From Ignavibacteriales bacterium (GTDB lineage Bacteria > Bacteroidota > Ignavibacteria > UBA10030): a stretch of 64,000 bases of DNA. This document shows, in pieces, positions 18,292 through 27,030 of the stretch. Position 1 is the first letter of the stretch. Each line of letters starts with the position of its first letter. Position numbers and translations under genes: made by a program. The stretch lies in contig JAPLFQ010000020.1 in the NCBI GenBank assembly GCA_026390595.1, positions 1 to 64,000 on the forward strand, given 5' to 3'. The notes below the pieces were generated by a model. That model saw only the letters and a program-made list of their open reading frames with translations. It was not told where the DNA came from and did no database searches.

Positions 18292-19707
18292 ATGCCGCAC
18301 CAGCCTCGAAAAGACTTCCTCATTCCCCTGATCACGGTTATCGCCGACGTGCTCTCCATCGAGGCCGCATTCCTCTTCTCGTACTGGCTTCGGTTCCAGT
18401 CTCCCTTTACAGAAATCGTCCCGGTCACTCTCGGCGTTCCCACGCTCGGCGCTTACGTCCTTGGTTCCCTTGTTGTGATTCCCGCCTGGCTGTTTCTCTT
18501 CAGCTCCCGGCGGATGTATGACGCGAGAAGAAATGTGTATTTCTCTGACGAGTTTTTCGCCATCGTCCGGCTTGTCTTCCTCGGGATGCTGGTTGTCATG
18601 AGCGCGGCATTTTTCTATCGGGCGTTTTCATATTCCAGGGCGGTCTTTGCATTGCTCGGATTCTTCGCAGTCTTGTTCATTTCGATCGCCCGATACCTCG
18701 TGCTTCGTTTTGAACAATTCTGGTACGCCAGTGGAAACGACCTGAAGATGGTTGTCATCGTCGGTACGAACTCGACGGCTCGAAAGATCTATGACAGCAT
18801 AACACTCAACCCTGCACTCGGATACCGTGTTGTCGGCTTCTTTTCTGTCAACGGTCTGAATGATATGGAGACGAGCGGAGTTGACTTCCTCGGCCACCTG
18901 TCGCAGGTTCCTCATTACTCCCGCACACACGAAATCGATATTGTTCTTGTCTCGCTTACGTACAAGGATCATCCGCAGCTTTATGAACTCGTCCGGGATT
19001 GCGAGGGACTGAACGCGGAAATCATGATGGTCCCGGACATGCTGGAGCTGATGACCAGCCGTGTACGGATCAAAGAACTGCACGGGATCCCCTTCATCAG
19101 AATCAAGGCTGTCCCGTTGTCCACATGGAACCTCATCGTCAAGAGGACATTCGATGCAGGGGCATCGCTGCTATTCCTGATCCTCGCGAGCCCTTTGATC
19201 GGTCTCCTCGCGCTCCTCATCAAACTTGGTTCCAAAGGACCCGTGTTCTATCTCCAGGAGCGGGTCGGCCTTGACGGAACACCATTTCGGTTGATAAAAT
19301 TCAGAACCATGCATGTCAACGCAGAACAGCAGACGGGGCCTGTCTGGGCGCAAAAGAACGATCCGCGAAAAACCCGAGTTGGATCTTTTCTCAGGAGGTT
19401 CAGTCTCGACGAGCTTCCGCAACTCGTCAACGTACTCAAAGGTGATATGAGCATCGTGGGGCCGCGCCCCGAACGTCAGCACTTCGTTGATCAATTCAAG
19501 AAAGAAATTCCAAAGTACCTCGATCGGCATCGCGTAAAAACAGGTATTACGGGTTGGGCCCAGGTGAACGGGCTTCGGGGGAACGCCCCTATTGAAGAAC
19601 GCACCAGATACGACGTGTATTACGTTGAGAATTGGTCGCTGGTGTTCGATCTGAAGATCATCTTGAAAACTGTTCGTGCGGTCCTTTTCGGAACCGACGC
19701 GTACTAG
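18292..19707 (+). CDS. Undecaprenyl-phosphate sugar phosphotransferase (WbaP/EpsE-type priming glycosyltransferase)
   Basis: This 471-residue membrane enzyme moves a sugar-1-phosphate onto undecaprenyl phosphate to start an exopolysaccharide, O-antigen or capsule unit. The N-terminal 125 residues hold four hydrophobic segments. A cytoplasmic nucleotide-binding-like domain (VVIVGTNSTARKIYD) follows. The C-terminal phosphoglycosyltransferase domain starts with KRTFDAGASLLFLIL and shows the family signatures QERVG, FRLIKFRTM, SLDELPQL, GDMSIVGPRPE and TGITGWAQVNG. The open frame extends back into gmhA, but ATG 18292 (MPHQPRKD) gives the normal start; its ribosome site is weak. The length and domain order match the full-length polyprenyl glycosylphosphotransferase subfamily. 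The sugar is unknown. Confidence 0.92.
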   Translation: MPHQPRKDFLIPLITVIADVLSIEAAFLFSYWLRFQSPFTEIVPVTLGVPTLGAYVLGSLVVIPAWLFLFSSRRMYDARRNVYFSDEFFAIVRLVFLGMLVVMSAAFFYRAFSYSRAVFALLGFFAVLFISIARYLVLRFEQFWYASGNDLKMVVIVGTNSTARKIYDSITLNPALGYRVVGFFSVNGLNDMETSGVDFLGHLSQVPHYSRTHEIDIVLVSLTYKDHPQLYELVRDCEGLNAEIMMVPDMLELMTSRVRIKELHGIPFIRIKAVPLSTWNLIVKRTFDAGASLLFLILASPLIGLLALLIKLGSKGPVFYLQERVGLDGTPFRLIKFRTMHVNAEQQTGPVWAQKNDPRKTRVGSFLRRFSLDELPQLVNVLKGDMSIVGPRPERQHFVDQFKKEIPKYLDRHRVKTGITGWAQVNGLRGNAPIEERTRYDVYYVENWSLVFDLKIILKTVRAVLFGTDAY

Positions 19708-19732
19708 CAGCACTCACCACACGCATGCATCC

Positions 19733-20104
19733 ATGGCAGCCGCCTTCATCTTCATACTCCACTTTTTCGCTCTCGCGTTCGCCTTCTTCTCCAGGAAGAA
19801 ATCGGGCGGCCTCAGTGAAGGCCTTCTCGCCGTCGCATTTGTCGGAATCGTGTTTGCCGTCGGCTGGACGATTGCCACGATGCTCACCAACCTGTTGTTC
19901 ACGCCCGAGTTCTTCATCAAATGGTACTATCACCAAACCGATTCACTCTTCCTGAGAATTTTGCGGAAGGAAATCAGCCGCGATACGATCTCGCTTCTGA
20001 TACTCACGTTCGGCGAAATCGGTTTCTATTATCTGTTTCTCAAGGGTGTTCACGAAGAAAAGAACCAGGACAGGCCGGAAGACGAGAAGGGAACGGACGG
20101 CTGA
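19733..20104 (+). CDS. Small integral membrane protein of unknown function
   Basis: This 123-residue protein has three likely membrane segments (about 2-19, 28-52 and 83-102) and a very acidic and basic mixed tail ending EDEKGTDG. I do not recognise a family. The start at ATG 19733 leaves 25 bp after the sugar transferase, so it is probably the last gene of that operon and may take part in envelope glycan work, but that is only positional. It converges with the TonB-like gene, whose stop lies 15 bp further on. Confidence 0.65.
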   Translation: MAAAFIFILHFFALAFAFFSRKKSGGLSEGLLAVAFVGIVFAVGWTIATMLTNLLFTPEFFIKWYYHQTDSLFLRILRKEISRDTISLLILTFGEIGFYYLFLKGVHEEKNQDRPEDEKGTDG

Positions 20105-20119
20105 GGCGGGCGGATGGAA

Positions 20120-21076
20120 CTACTTCAGTGTGAAGAGGAAGCTAATCTCACACGTTTGGTTAACCTGGGGTTGCGAGGTCTTCAGCGGTTCGAAACGCCA
20201 GAACCGTACTTCTTTCAAAGCAGCTTCTTCAAGCCGTGAATCGGCTTTCTGGGCTGGCGTAATCGCCTCGATGGTGCCGTCAGGCATCACCACAGCAAAC
20301 AGACGAATTTCCGCTTCGACCTTGGATCCCGCCGGGTATTTCGGTAAATCTCCTGCGAGCTTTCGCCGCGTGCCTCCCTGCAGCCATTTCATGGAGTAGC
20401 CGATTCCACCCCCAGTCCCATCGCCGTAGAAATCGGTGCCTCCCCTGCCGCCATCGCCATAGATGCCGGGAGCAGGTTTCGGCGCTGATCCGATTCCCGA
20501 CGATGCCGCGCCGCTCGGGACATCGCCGTCCCGGCCCAGCACAGGGCGTCCACCCCGGACATTGTTCCTGTCGTTTCGATTGTTGCTGCCACCCACCGCA
20601 TCATTACGATCCCACTGAGAATTCTCTTCGACGGCGGCGAGGCTGTTCGCGTTGATCTTGTCGTTCGGCAGGACTGATGGGAGATCACCAATGCCGATCC
20701 CCATGGCTCTTGGCCGCGCGTTTGGTATCCTGGTGGTGAACCCCTTCGAGGGACGGGGGGCAGGGACTGGTTCGTCTCCGCTTTCAGCGTTCCGAGCGAG
20801 GACGGGATGGACTTTGAGACCGAATTCCGATTGGCCTATGCTCGGATTCACAGCGAGCTCTTCATAGGTCGTGATGCGTACCTCACGATTTGCTGAATTT
20901 GACGGGCTCTCGTAGAAGAACAGCCAATAGATCCCAAGGACGAGAACATGGAAGATCAACGAAACCGTCAGTCCGCGCCGAAGGTTTCTCCGATAACTTT
21001 GGACAAGTTCAACGGCGCCGTACCACGATTGAGTCCGCTGAAGGTAAAGATAAAGATCCGACATAGCGCTCCACAT
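20120..21076 (-). CDS. TonB-like energy transducer protein
   Basis: This 318-residue protein has a cytoplasmic N-terminus of about 37 residues, one membrane segment (SLIFHVLVLGIYWLFFY, about 40-56), a long Pro/Asn/Gly-rich periplasmic linker (YGDGGRGG, YGDGTGGG) and a C-terminal TonB-type domain with the VMPDGTIEAI and RLEEAALKEVRFWRFEP pattern. TonB proteins carry inner-membrane motor force to outer-membrane partners. No ExbB/ExbD pair is in the window. It is the last gene after the TPR, barrel and SPOR genes on the same strand, which suggests a dedicated partner. ATG 21064 is an alternative start with GGAG upstream. The unusually long cytoplasmic head sets it apart from classic TonB. Confidence 0.8.
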   Translation of the reverse strand: MWSAMSDLYLYLQRTQSWYGAVELVQSYRRNLRRGLTVSLIFHVLVLGIYWLFFYESPSNSANREVRITTYEELAVNPSIGQSEFGLKVHPVLARNAESGDEPVPAPRPSKGFTTRIPNARPRAMGIGIGDLPSVLPNDKINANSLAAVEENSQWDRNDAVGGSNNRNDRNNVRGGRPVLGRDGDVPSGAASSGIGSAPKPAPGIYGDGGRGGTDFYGDGTGGGIGYSMKWLQGGTRRKLAGDLPKYPAGSKVEAEIRLFAVVMPDGTIEAITPAQKADSRLEEAALKEVRFWRFEPLKTSQPQVNQTCEISFLFTLK

Positions 21077-21182
21077 CTTCCTGCTTCATAACCACCCAAC
21101 AAAAGGAACCCCACTCCTCCGACGCGCAACCTCAGGTTGCGCCTTCATGAAGCAGGTAGCCAGTTTCAACAGTAACCCCGAT

Positions 21183-21884
21183 CTACTTTGCCTGCGTTCT
21201 GTCGATCCAATAACTGGTCTTCAGTTCCTCAGCAAAGTTCTGCACTGCACTCTGCGCATCCTTCCGGGATGCGTACCGTCCAACGCGGACCGTGAACCAT
21301 GTCCCATCTTTGTAGGCACGCTCTTCCTGGAACGCCGGATATCCTGCATCTTCAAGACGTTTCACGATCTCATGAGCGATTTCCTTATCACGCCACGCGG
21401 AAACCTGGATCGTAAATTCTCCCTTCATTTCCCCGAGCTTGCCGCCGGACGCGGGTGAAGGCATTTCTTTGACCGGCTGGAGGGGTTTTTCCTTCGTTGC
21501 CTTCTTCGCACCGGCTTTTTCTCCCTCTTTTTTTGCCGCCGGAGCCCCCTTCTGGTCCACCGGTGGGGTCTCGATCATCGGCGTTTGCCCTGCATCAGCA
21601 GGCTGCGTGGCTGCCTCGGTTTGTTCCGCACCAGCCTGCTCCTGAAGCTGCACAACAGCGGGAGCCGCCTTCTTCTTACCAAAGAGATTGATGACGCCGA
21701 GTTTGTTAAGAAGAAACGCCCCGCCTCCTCCGACAATCAGAACAGCAAGCACAACCAGAATTATCGTGGTGGCTCCCCCCTTCTTTGCTGTTTCCTCGTC
21801 AGTCACTCCGGTTTCTTCGGCATGCCCTGTCGAGTCTTCCAGATTGTCCAACGGTCCTTCATCTTGCAGGTTAAGATCTGGCAT
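21183..21884 (-). CDS. SPOR-domain membrane protein
   Basis: This is a 233-residue protein. An acidic cytoplasmic head (about 1-36) precedes one membrane segment (TTIILVVLAVLIVGGGGAFL). A Lys/Ala/Pro/Glu-rich periplasmic spacer (about 70-150) follows, then a C-terminal SPOR domain starting GEFTIQVSAWRDKE and containing WFTVRVGRYASRKDAQ. SPOR domains bind denuded glycan strands of peptidoglycan, usually at division sites. An AGGAGGG ribosome site precedes the ATG by seven bases. It sits between an outer-membrane barrel gene and a TonB-like gene, so it could anchor that envelope assembly to the cell wall; a general cell-division role is the other reading. Confidence 0.88.
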   Translation of the reverse strand: MPDLNLQDEGPLDNLEDSTGHAEETGVTDEETAKKGGATTIILVVLAVLIVGGGGAFLLNKLGVINLFGKKKAAPAVVQLQEQAGAEQTEAATQPADAGQTPMIETPPVDQKGAPAAKKEGEKAGAKKATKEKPLQPVKEMPSPASGGKLGEMKGEFTIQVSAWRDKEIAHEIVKRLEDAGYPAFQEERAYKDGTWFTVRVGRYASRKDAQSAVQNFAEELKTSYWIDRTQAK

Positions 21885-21943
21885 TGAAAATCCCTCCTAG
21901 GTTTGGGAGTTAGGAAAAAGACACTTGCTCACACTCTGAGTCG

Positions 21944-23695
21944 CTACCAGCGGAGACCAATTCCCGCCGTCATGACAAACGGTGCTGCCCTGTAACCATT
22001 CCATTCATCGTACTTCGAGTCTGTAAGGTTCTGGATGTCGAGGAATATATTCAAGAACCTCAGCGCCGAATACTCTCCGCGAACTCCCAGGACGACATGC
22101 TCTTTCAACTTCGATGGCTCGTACAGATCCGGCACCCTAAGACCCACGTAAGCGACTGTAGGATGAATCGTAAGTCCCCTGAGCACTTCCATGAGGAACC
22201 CTCCGCCCAATCGTACCTCAGGCAGGTACGGGACCTCCCATTGTGTCTTCGAGTTCTTCGAGGTGTTGAGCTCCAGCGACAAGGTAAAGTAACTATTTGC
22301 ATCGAACTTCGCAAATACCTCTGCCTGGTATGACGTAATCGCGGTCGTACCAATATAGTCCGTCACCCAAATTCCCCTGTGACCCGGAGCACCCCACAAC
22401 GGAATCACGGGACCGAGCCCTCCCTCCGTGAACAGTGGATACTCGCGAATCGATTGAAACCGCGCGGAGAACTTCGTTCGCCACACCTCGTTCCAATCAG
22501 TTTCAAGAGCGAAACTCAGGTTGAGCGGAATGTCAGACTGTCTGATGATCGAGCTTGCTGACAGGTATGGATTTGTCTCAATCAGATTCGCAAGCGTATT
22601 GAATTGGACCTTTCCACGATATGCCGCACTTAGAACTGACCCCTCAACAATTCTGTACCCAACCTCCACATTCGGATAGACCCTGGCAAGTTTCTGACCC
22701 AGCATCCCCTGGGTAACATACAAGTGAACAGACCCCTGAACAAAGATGTCTCCGAACCAGTGTTTCGGAGTCAAGAGGGACACATGCAGATATGGCAGCG
22801 CGCCGGAACCAGAACCGGCGATGGAGGCGAGGGAAAGATCTATTTTCCCATCGAGCGGGAACGAGCCCACGAGTACATTAGACTCGAACCCCAGGTTGAA
22901 TTGCGTTTCAGTATTGCTGCCGGATGAATCAGCCACGTTCACCACCAGCAAGCCGGCCTGTGCACCATAGTTGTACAGGAAATCCCGGGGCGACTCGAGA
23001 CCAGCGTTGAGGCGAAACCGAGCAACACTTCGCGTGACACCAGGCGAGGGGGATCCATAGAAACGATAAACATCATTCGCGTAGCCCAGGTCTCCGATCA
23101 ACCGTGCGCCACCGGGAAAGTCTGAAGGGCCGCGCAGCGTCATCCCGCCAAAGATGTCGACGTGCCCGCCGGAACGGTTCGCAAACGGGACATATGCTCC
23201 CGACACACCGTAGCCTGCGTCACCGAACAGCGAATAACCCGGTTTCACAGTGCTGACCCAGACACCAACGTTCGATGTGAAATATGTTCCGCTGCCGGCG
23301 AGTATCCTGCCATTCTGCGACGTGCGGGAGGCCGGAGCCCATGCTTCTTTCTCCGTTGCACAGTCAACAGTAACCCTATCACGCGCTGCATCCAGCGGAT
23401 TAACCAGATCAAGCGTGAGCAACGGTTCGACTGGATCCTGTTTCTCGACGTCAGGCAGATCAATCGAAACGGCACCGGTAATGACGTATTCCGGCAGGTC
23501 GAACTTCGGCAATCCCTGGGTGGCTTTTGCGGCGCTGTCACGAACAGGTGACTTGAACATCGTGTCGGGTGCAGTCACTCCGAGCGCACGGGGATCCTGC
23601 TGCGGTTTGCCTGCCGGTGTCGGTTTTTCCTGCGCAGCGGCCCAGAGAACGCACGCAACGAACAGAACGACGATTTTCAGAGATGGTCTGGTCAT
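21944..23695 (-). CDS. Outer-membrane beta-barrel protein, TonB-receptor-like without plug
   Basis: This 583-residue exported protein has a signal peptide of about 21 residues (VVLFVACVLWAAAQ). A proline-rich stretch follows with the segment FDLPEYVITG, then about 430 residues of alternating polar and hydrophobic strands typical of a barrel. The end, LDIQNLTDSKYDEWNGY...IGLRW, is like the last strands of TonB-dependent receptors and closes with an aromatic residue. A complete plug domain is not visible, and the protein is shorter than usual receptors. Its start lies 4 bp after the TPR gene stop, and SPOR and TonB-like genes follow. I infer a barrel that works with the periplasmic TPR protein; its cargo is unknown. 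Confidence 0.75.
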   Translation of the reverse strand: MTRPSLKIVVLFVACVLWAAAQEKPTPAGKPQQDPRALGVTAPDTMFKSPVRDSAAKATQGLPKFDLPEYVITGAVSIDLPDVEKQDPVEPLLTLDLVNPLDAARDRVTVDCATEKEAWAPASRTSQNGRILAGSGTYFTSNVGVWVSTVKPGYSLFGDAGYGVSGAYVPFANRSGGHVDIFGGMTLRGPSDFPGGARLIGDLGYANDVYRFYGSPSPGVTRSVARFRLNAGLESPRDFLYNYGAQAGLLVVNVADSSGSNTETQFNLGFESNVLVGSFPLDGKIDLSLASIAGSGSGALPYLHVSLLTPKHWFGDIFVQGSVHLYVTQGMLGQKLARVYPNVEVGYRIVEGSVLSAAYRGKVQFNTLANLIETNPYLSASSIIRQSDIPLNLSFALETDWNEVWRTKFSARFQSIREYPLFTEGGLGPVIPLWGAPGHRGIWVTDYIGTTAITSYQAEVFAKFDANSYFTLSLELNTSKNSKTQWEVPYLPEVRLGGGFLMEVLRGLTIHPTVAYVGLRVPDLYEPSKLKEHVVLGVRGEYSALRFLNIFLDIQNLTDSKYDEWNGYRAAPFVMTAGIGLRW

Positions 23696-23699
23696 AGGT

Positions 23700-26600
23700 C
23701 TATTGCCCCAGCATCTTCAATCGTTGTGAAGCCGTGTCGTAGTCTTCGCCGCTTTTCAACATCTTCAAAACCTGCTGGTACGACTCCCTCGCCTTGCCCA
23801 CTTCCTTCATCTGCTCATACGCCTGTCCCAGCCCGACATATGCCTTGGCAACCCAGGTTTCGTGAGAAGGGAAGACATACCGGACGCGGAGAAACGCGGT
23901 AATTGCATTCGGCAAGTCACCGCTCTGTGCGTAGGCAAGTCCGCTCAGATACTGCGCCTCAGCTCCAACGTCATCAGTTCGGGTTGTCGCTGCCTTCTGT
24001 GCGAGATCCTGTGAGACGACATAGTCTTTCGCGCTGAGCGCTATTCTCGCTAACCCGACCCGCGCCTTGTCTGCCTCAATCGTCGAGGGGAATTTCGAAA
24101 TCACATATTCGAATTTCGCTTTCGCGTCATCCATTGCGCCATTCTCCACAAACACCACTCCGCGGAGATACGCCGCCTGAGGTGCGAAATCTGTATTCAC
24201 CAGATCCGCGTCAGCCCTGTCGAGGACATTGAAAGACCGTTCATATTCCTTCTGCTTCAAGTAGATACGCGCGCTCTCAAGAAGAGCAGTGGCCTTGATT
24301 GTGATCGGGACATTCGCAACATCCGCCGAAGAGAGATACGCACCCGCAGCCGCCATAAGGCTGTCAGATTCCTGCAAACCACGCCCCAGCCCATAGAGAG
24401 CCTGGGCCCGAAGAGCTGATTTGGGATGGCGGGCCACGAAACTCCGGTACTCCTGCGCAGCGTCGCTGAACTGCTTCTGACTTAGCAGGAGATCGGCCTT
24501 TTTCATTTCGAGTTGTTCGGCATTCGGAGAAGTAGGGTTTTCCTTGACATAGGCGTCGATCGTTCCGACAGCTTCTTTCCCCTTTCCCAGTGCAACGAGG
24601 CAGTATTGCACACCCGTCAACGCGTCGGCAGCAAGAGGGCTCCGGGGGAAGCGCTGGAGGACTTCACGGTACGATTTCTCTGCGGCCGCGTACTGCCTGA
24701 GATTGTAGTACGAATCTCCTATGCTGTAGTATGCCCGGGGAACAAGTTCGCTTTCAGCATACTTCGTGAGAACAGACTGAAACTCTTTGATTGCGGCGAG
24801 ATAGTCCTTGCGCTGAAACTTCATCCAGCCCAGCGCATACTGGGCATCGTCAGCGAGATTTGATGTTGGATATGCCTTGATGAGAGCGCTAAACTGGTCA
24901 GCAGCCTGCTCGTGATCTGACGACCGATAGAAGGTTTGTCCCAGCTGATACAGCGCGTAGTCCGCCCCTTCGTTTTTTGGGAAGAGACGCACAACGGTCC
25001 GATATGCTCCGGCGGCTTTCTTGTAGTCCTTGAGCTGGAAGTAACAATCTCCCAGCCTCAGTCGCGCATCGAAAGAGAATTTCCCCGAGGGATAGGCGAT
25101 GATCAGTTTTTCAAACGACTCAATCGCTTTGGAGAAATCGCCGAGCTTGAAGTAGGTCCATCCGATCCCGTACATTCCTTCTTCGCGCCGGGCATGCTTG
25201 GTTATAGCGGCGATCGCCTGATAGTGCTTCAGGGCGCCGCGAAAATCTCCGGCCTGGTATTCTGACTCGGCAAGCCAGTAGAGCGCTTCGGATGACTTGG
25301 GATGGTCGGGATACGTAGCAATGAATCTTGAGAATCCCGCCGCCGCCTCTTTGGATTTCCTCAGCTTGAACGTGCTCCAGGCAAGCTGATAAGAGGAGGT
25401 CACCTTCGTTTCGAATGAAAGTCCGCTGAAAGAGAGCGCTTTCTCGAAGCATATCCTCGCTGAGTCGAATGCCGAACTTTCCACGTAGCACTCCCCAAGC
25501 ATCATGAACGCATCTGCCATGACATCGCTGCTGTCGAAGCCTTTCACGACACGGCTGAAATACCATTTTGCCTGTTCATGCTTTTTGTCTTCGAACAGAA
25601 TCGTCCCTGCGTCATAGAGCGCGTTATCGGCATTCTCTCCCCGCGGATCACTTTGAGCGAGTGCCGTGAATGTCGCGAGTGCATCGTCCTTCTTTCCAGC
25701 GAGTTTCTCCGCTACCCCTTTCCTGTACTGAGCGGCAGCACCGATTTGACCTCCGGCATTCCCGAGCTTTCCGAATGTCTCCGCAGCGGAATCGAACTGG
25801 CGTTCCTTGAAGAGCGTCCACCCCAGCGCGTACTGAACCTCCTTCATCAGATGATGTCCGGGGTACTCCTTCAGAAATGATTCGTATTGTTTCTGCGCCT
25901 TCTCGTACTGACCGAGATTGTAGTACGATTCGCCGATGATGTAATCGGCTTCACCCCTGAGAACGGTCGAGTCGATGCTCGTTTTCGCCGATGTGAGTTC
26001 GTCGATTGCCCGCGTGTAATCTTTCGTGTAAAAGTAGCACTCTCCCACCTTGACCCGCGATGTAGATACGAGAGAACTCTGCGGCAGTTTATCGATCACG
26101 ATCCTGTACCATTCTGCAGCTTTTGCGTAGTCCCCTTTCTTTTGATTCGTCCATCCAGCGGAATAGGCTGCGTAGTCCTGGAGCCGGTTTCCTGGAAACC
26201 CTTCGAATGAGAGCGTGTAGTACTTCAGGGCGTTGTTGAGGTCTTCATCCTTGAGATAGATCTCCCCGATCCAATATGCTGCTTCACCGGCTACAGACGG
26301 ATTTTTGGGATGCTCGAGTATGGATTTGTAGGCTTCCACAGCATCCCGATTCCTCTTGAGTTTCGCGTACGTATCTCCAAGACGAAACCGGGCGTTGTCG
26401 GAAAGGATTGACGTTGGATACTGACTCACGAAATTCGTGAATTCGCGGGCAGCGGACGGATACTGTTCAAGTTGGAAGAAACAGTCGGCCCGAAGAAACA
26501 GTGCGTCCTGAATTCTGACGCTTTGGGGATGTTTGCTCGCGAATTTTTCGAATTGTTCCGCTGCAATCTGAAAGAGGCCGTCCCTGTAAAGACCATGAGC

Positions 26601-26765
26601 AAATGCGTAGTCTTGCTCCTCCGCGATATTTGCATTGGGCACAGGCAGATTCTGAGAAAAGACCCTCTGACTAACCCCAACCGCAAGAGCGGAAAAAAGG
26701 AACAAAAACGCCAAGAAACGAAGCATCAGCTTATGTTGATCTGCCACCTTCGGCGTTCCAAACAC
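23700..26765 (-). CDS. Large exported TPR-repeat protein
   Basis: This 1,021-residue protein starts at GTG, supported by GGAGG five bases upstream. It has a hydrophobic export signal (MLRFLAFLFLFSALAVGV, about 14-31). The rest is a run of tetratricopeptide repeats, roughly 20 or more, many of the YbgF/BamD-like kind with the pattern ALYxLGxxYYxLxxYxxAxxxFxxxLxxYPxS. Such arrays are protein-binding scaffolds. No lipobox is seen, so a soluble periplasmic location is likely. It is the first gene of an apparent operon with a barrel (4 bp downstream), a SPOR protein and a TonB-like protein. I do not recognise a named family. Confidence 0.85.
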   Translation of the reverse strand: MFGTPKVADQHKLMLRFLAFLFLFSALAVGVSQRVFSQNLPVPNANIAEEQDYAFAHGLYRDGLFQIAAEQFEKFASKHPQSVRIQDALFLRADCFFQLEQYPSAAREFTNFVSQYPTSILSDNARFRLGDTYAKLKRNRDAVEAYKSILEHPKNPSVAGEAAYWIGEIYLKDEDLNNALKYYTLSFEGFPGNRLQDYAAYSAGWTNQKKGDYAKAAEWYRIVIDKLPQSSLVSTSRVKVGECYFYTKDYTRAIDELTSAKTSIDSTVLRGEADYIIGESYYNLGQYEKAQKQYESFLKEYPGHHLMKEVQYALGWTLFKERQFDSAAETFGKLGNAGGQIGAAAQYRKGVAEKLAGKKDDALATFTALAQSDPRGENADNALYDAGTILFEDKKHEQAKWYFSRVVKGFDSSDVMADAFMMLGECYVESSAFDSARICFEKALSFSGLSFETKVTSSYQLAWSTFKLRKSKEAAAGFSRFIATYPDHPKSSEALYWLAESEYQAGDFRGALKHYQAIAAITKHARREEGMYGIGWTYFKLGDFSKAIESFEKLIIAYPSGKFSFDARLRLGDCYFQLKDYKKAAGAYRTVVRLFPKNEGADYALYQLGQTFYRSSDHEQAADQFSALIKAYPTSNLADDAQYALGWMKFQRKDYLAAIKEFQSVLTKYAESELVPRAYYSIGDSYYNLRQYAAAEKSYREVLQRFPRSPLAADALTGVQYCLVALGKGKEAVGTIDAYVKENPTSPNAEQLEMKKADLLLSQKQFSDAAQEYRSFVARHPKSALRAQALYGLGRGLQESDSLMAAAGAYLSSADVANVPITIKATALLESARIYLKQKEYERSFNVLDRADADLVNTDFAPQAAYLRGVVFVENGAMDDAKAKFEYVISKFPSTIEADKARVGLARIALSAKDYVVSQDLAQKAATTRTDDVGAEAQYLSGLAYAQSGDLPNAITAFLRVRYVFPSHETWVAKAYVGLGQAYEQMKEVGKARESYQQVLKMLKSGEDYDTASQRLKMLGQ

Positions 26766-27030
26766 CTAGGCCTCCAAACTTAAAGTGTAGTTTGAGATGA
26801 TTCTTTTAACGCTCTAATTTAGCTGAAATGACAAAAGAAGTCAAGAACTTCGCAATTATCCTGAGCTTCCCGGGCAGCTCTTCGAGGAAGTCAGGAAAAA
26901 CGCGCAAATAGATTAAAAAAGCGAGATTCCCGATTCCCGGGGAGGCCTTGAATTCCAATTGTTAGACGCCGGAAACTTGAAAAGGGGTAAAGAGGGGTTT
27001 GGCGAAGGGGGTCGGTTCGTGCGAAAGGCC

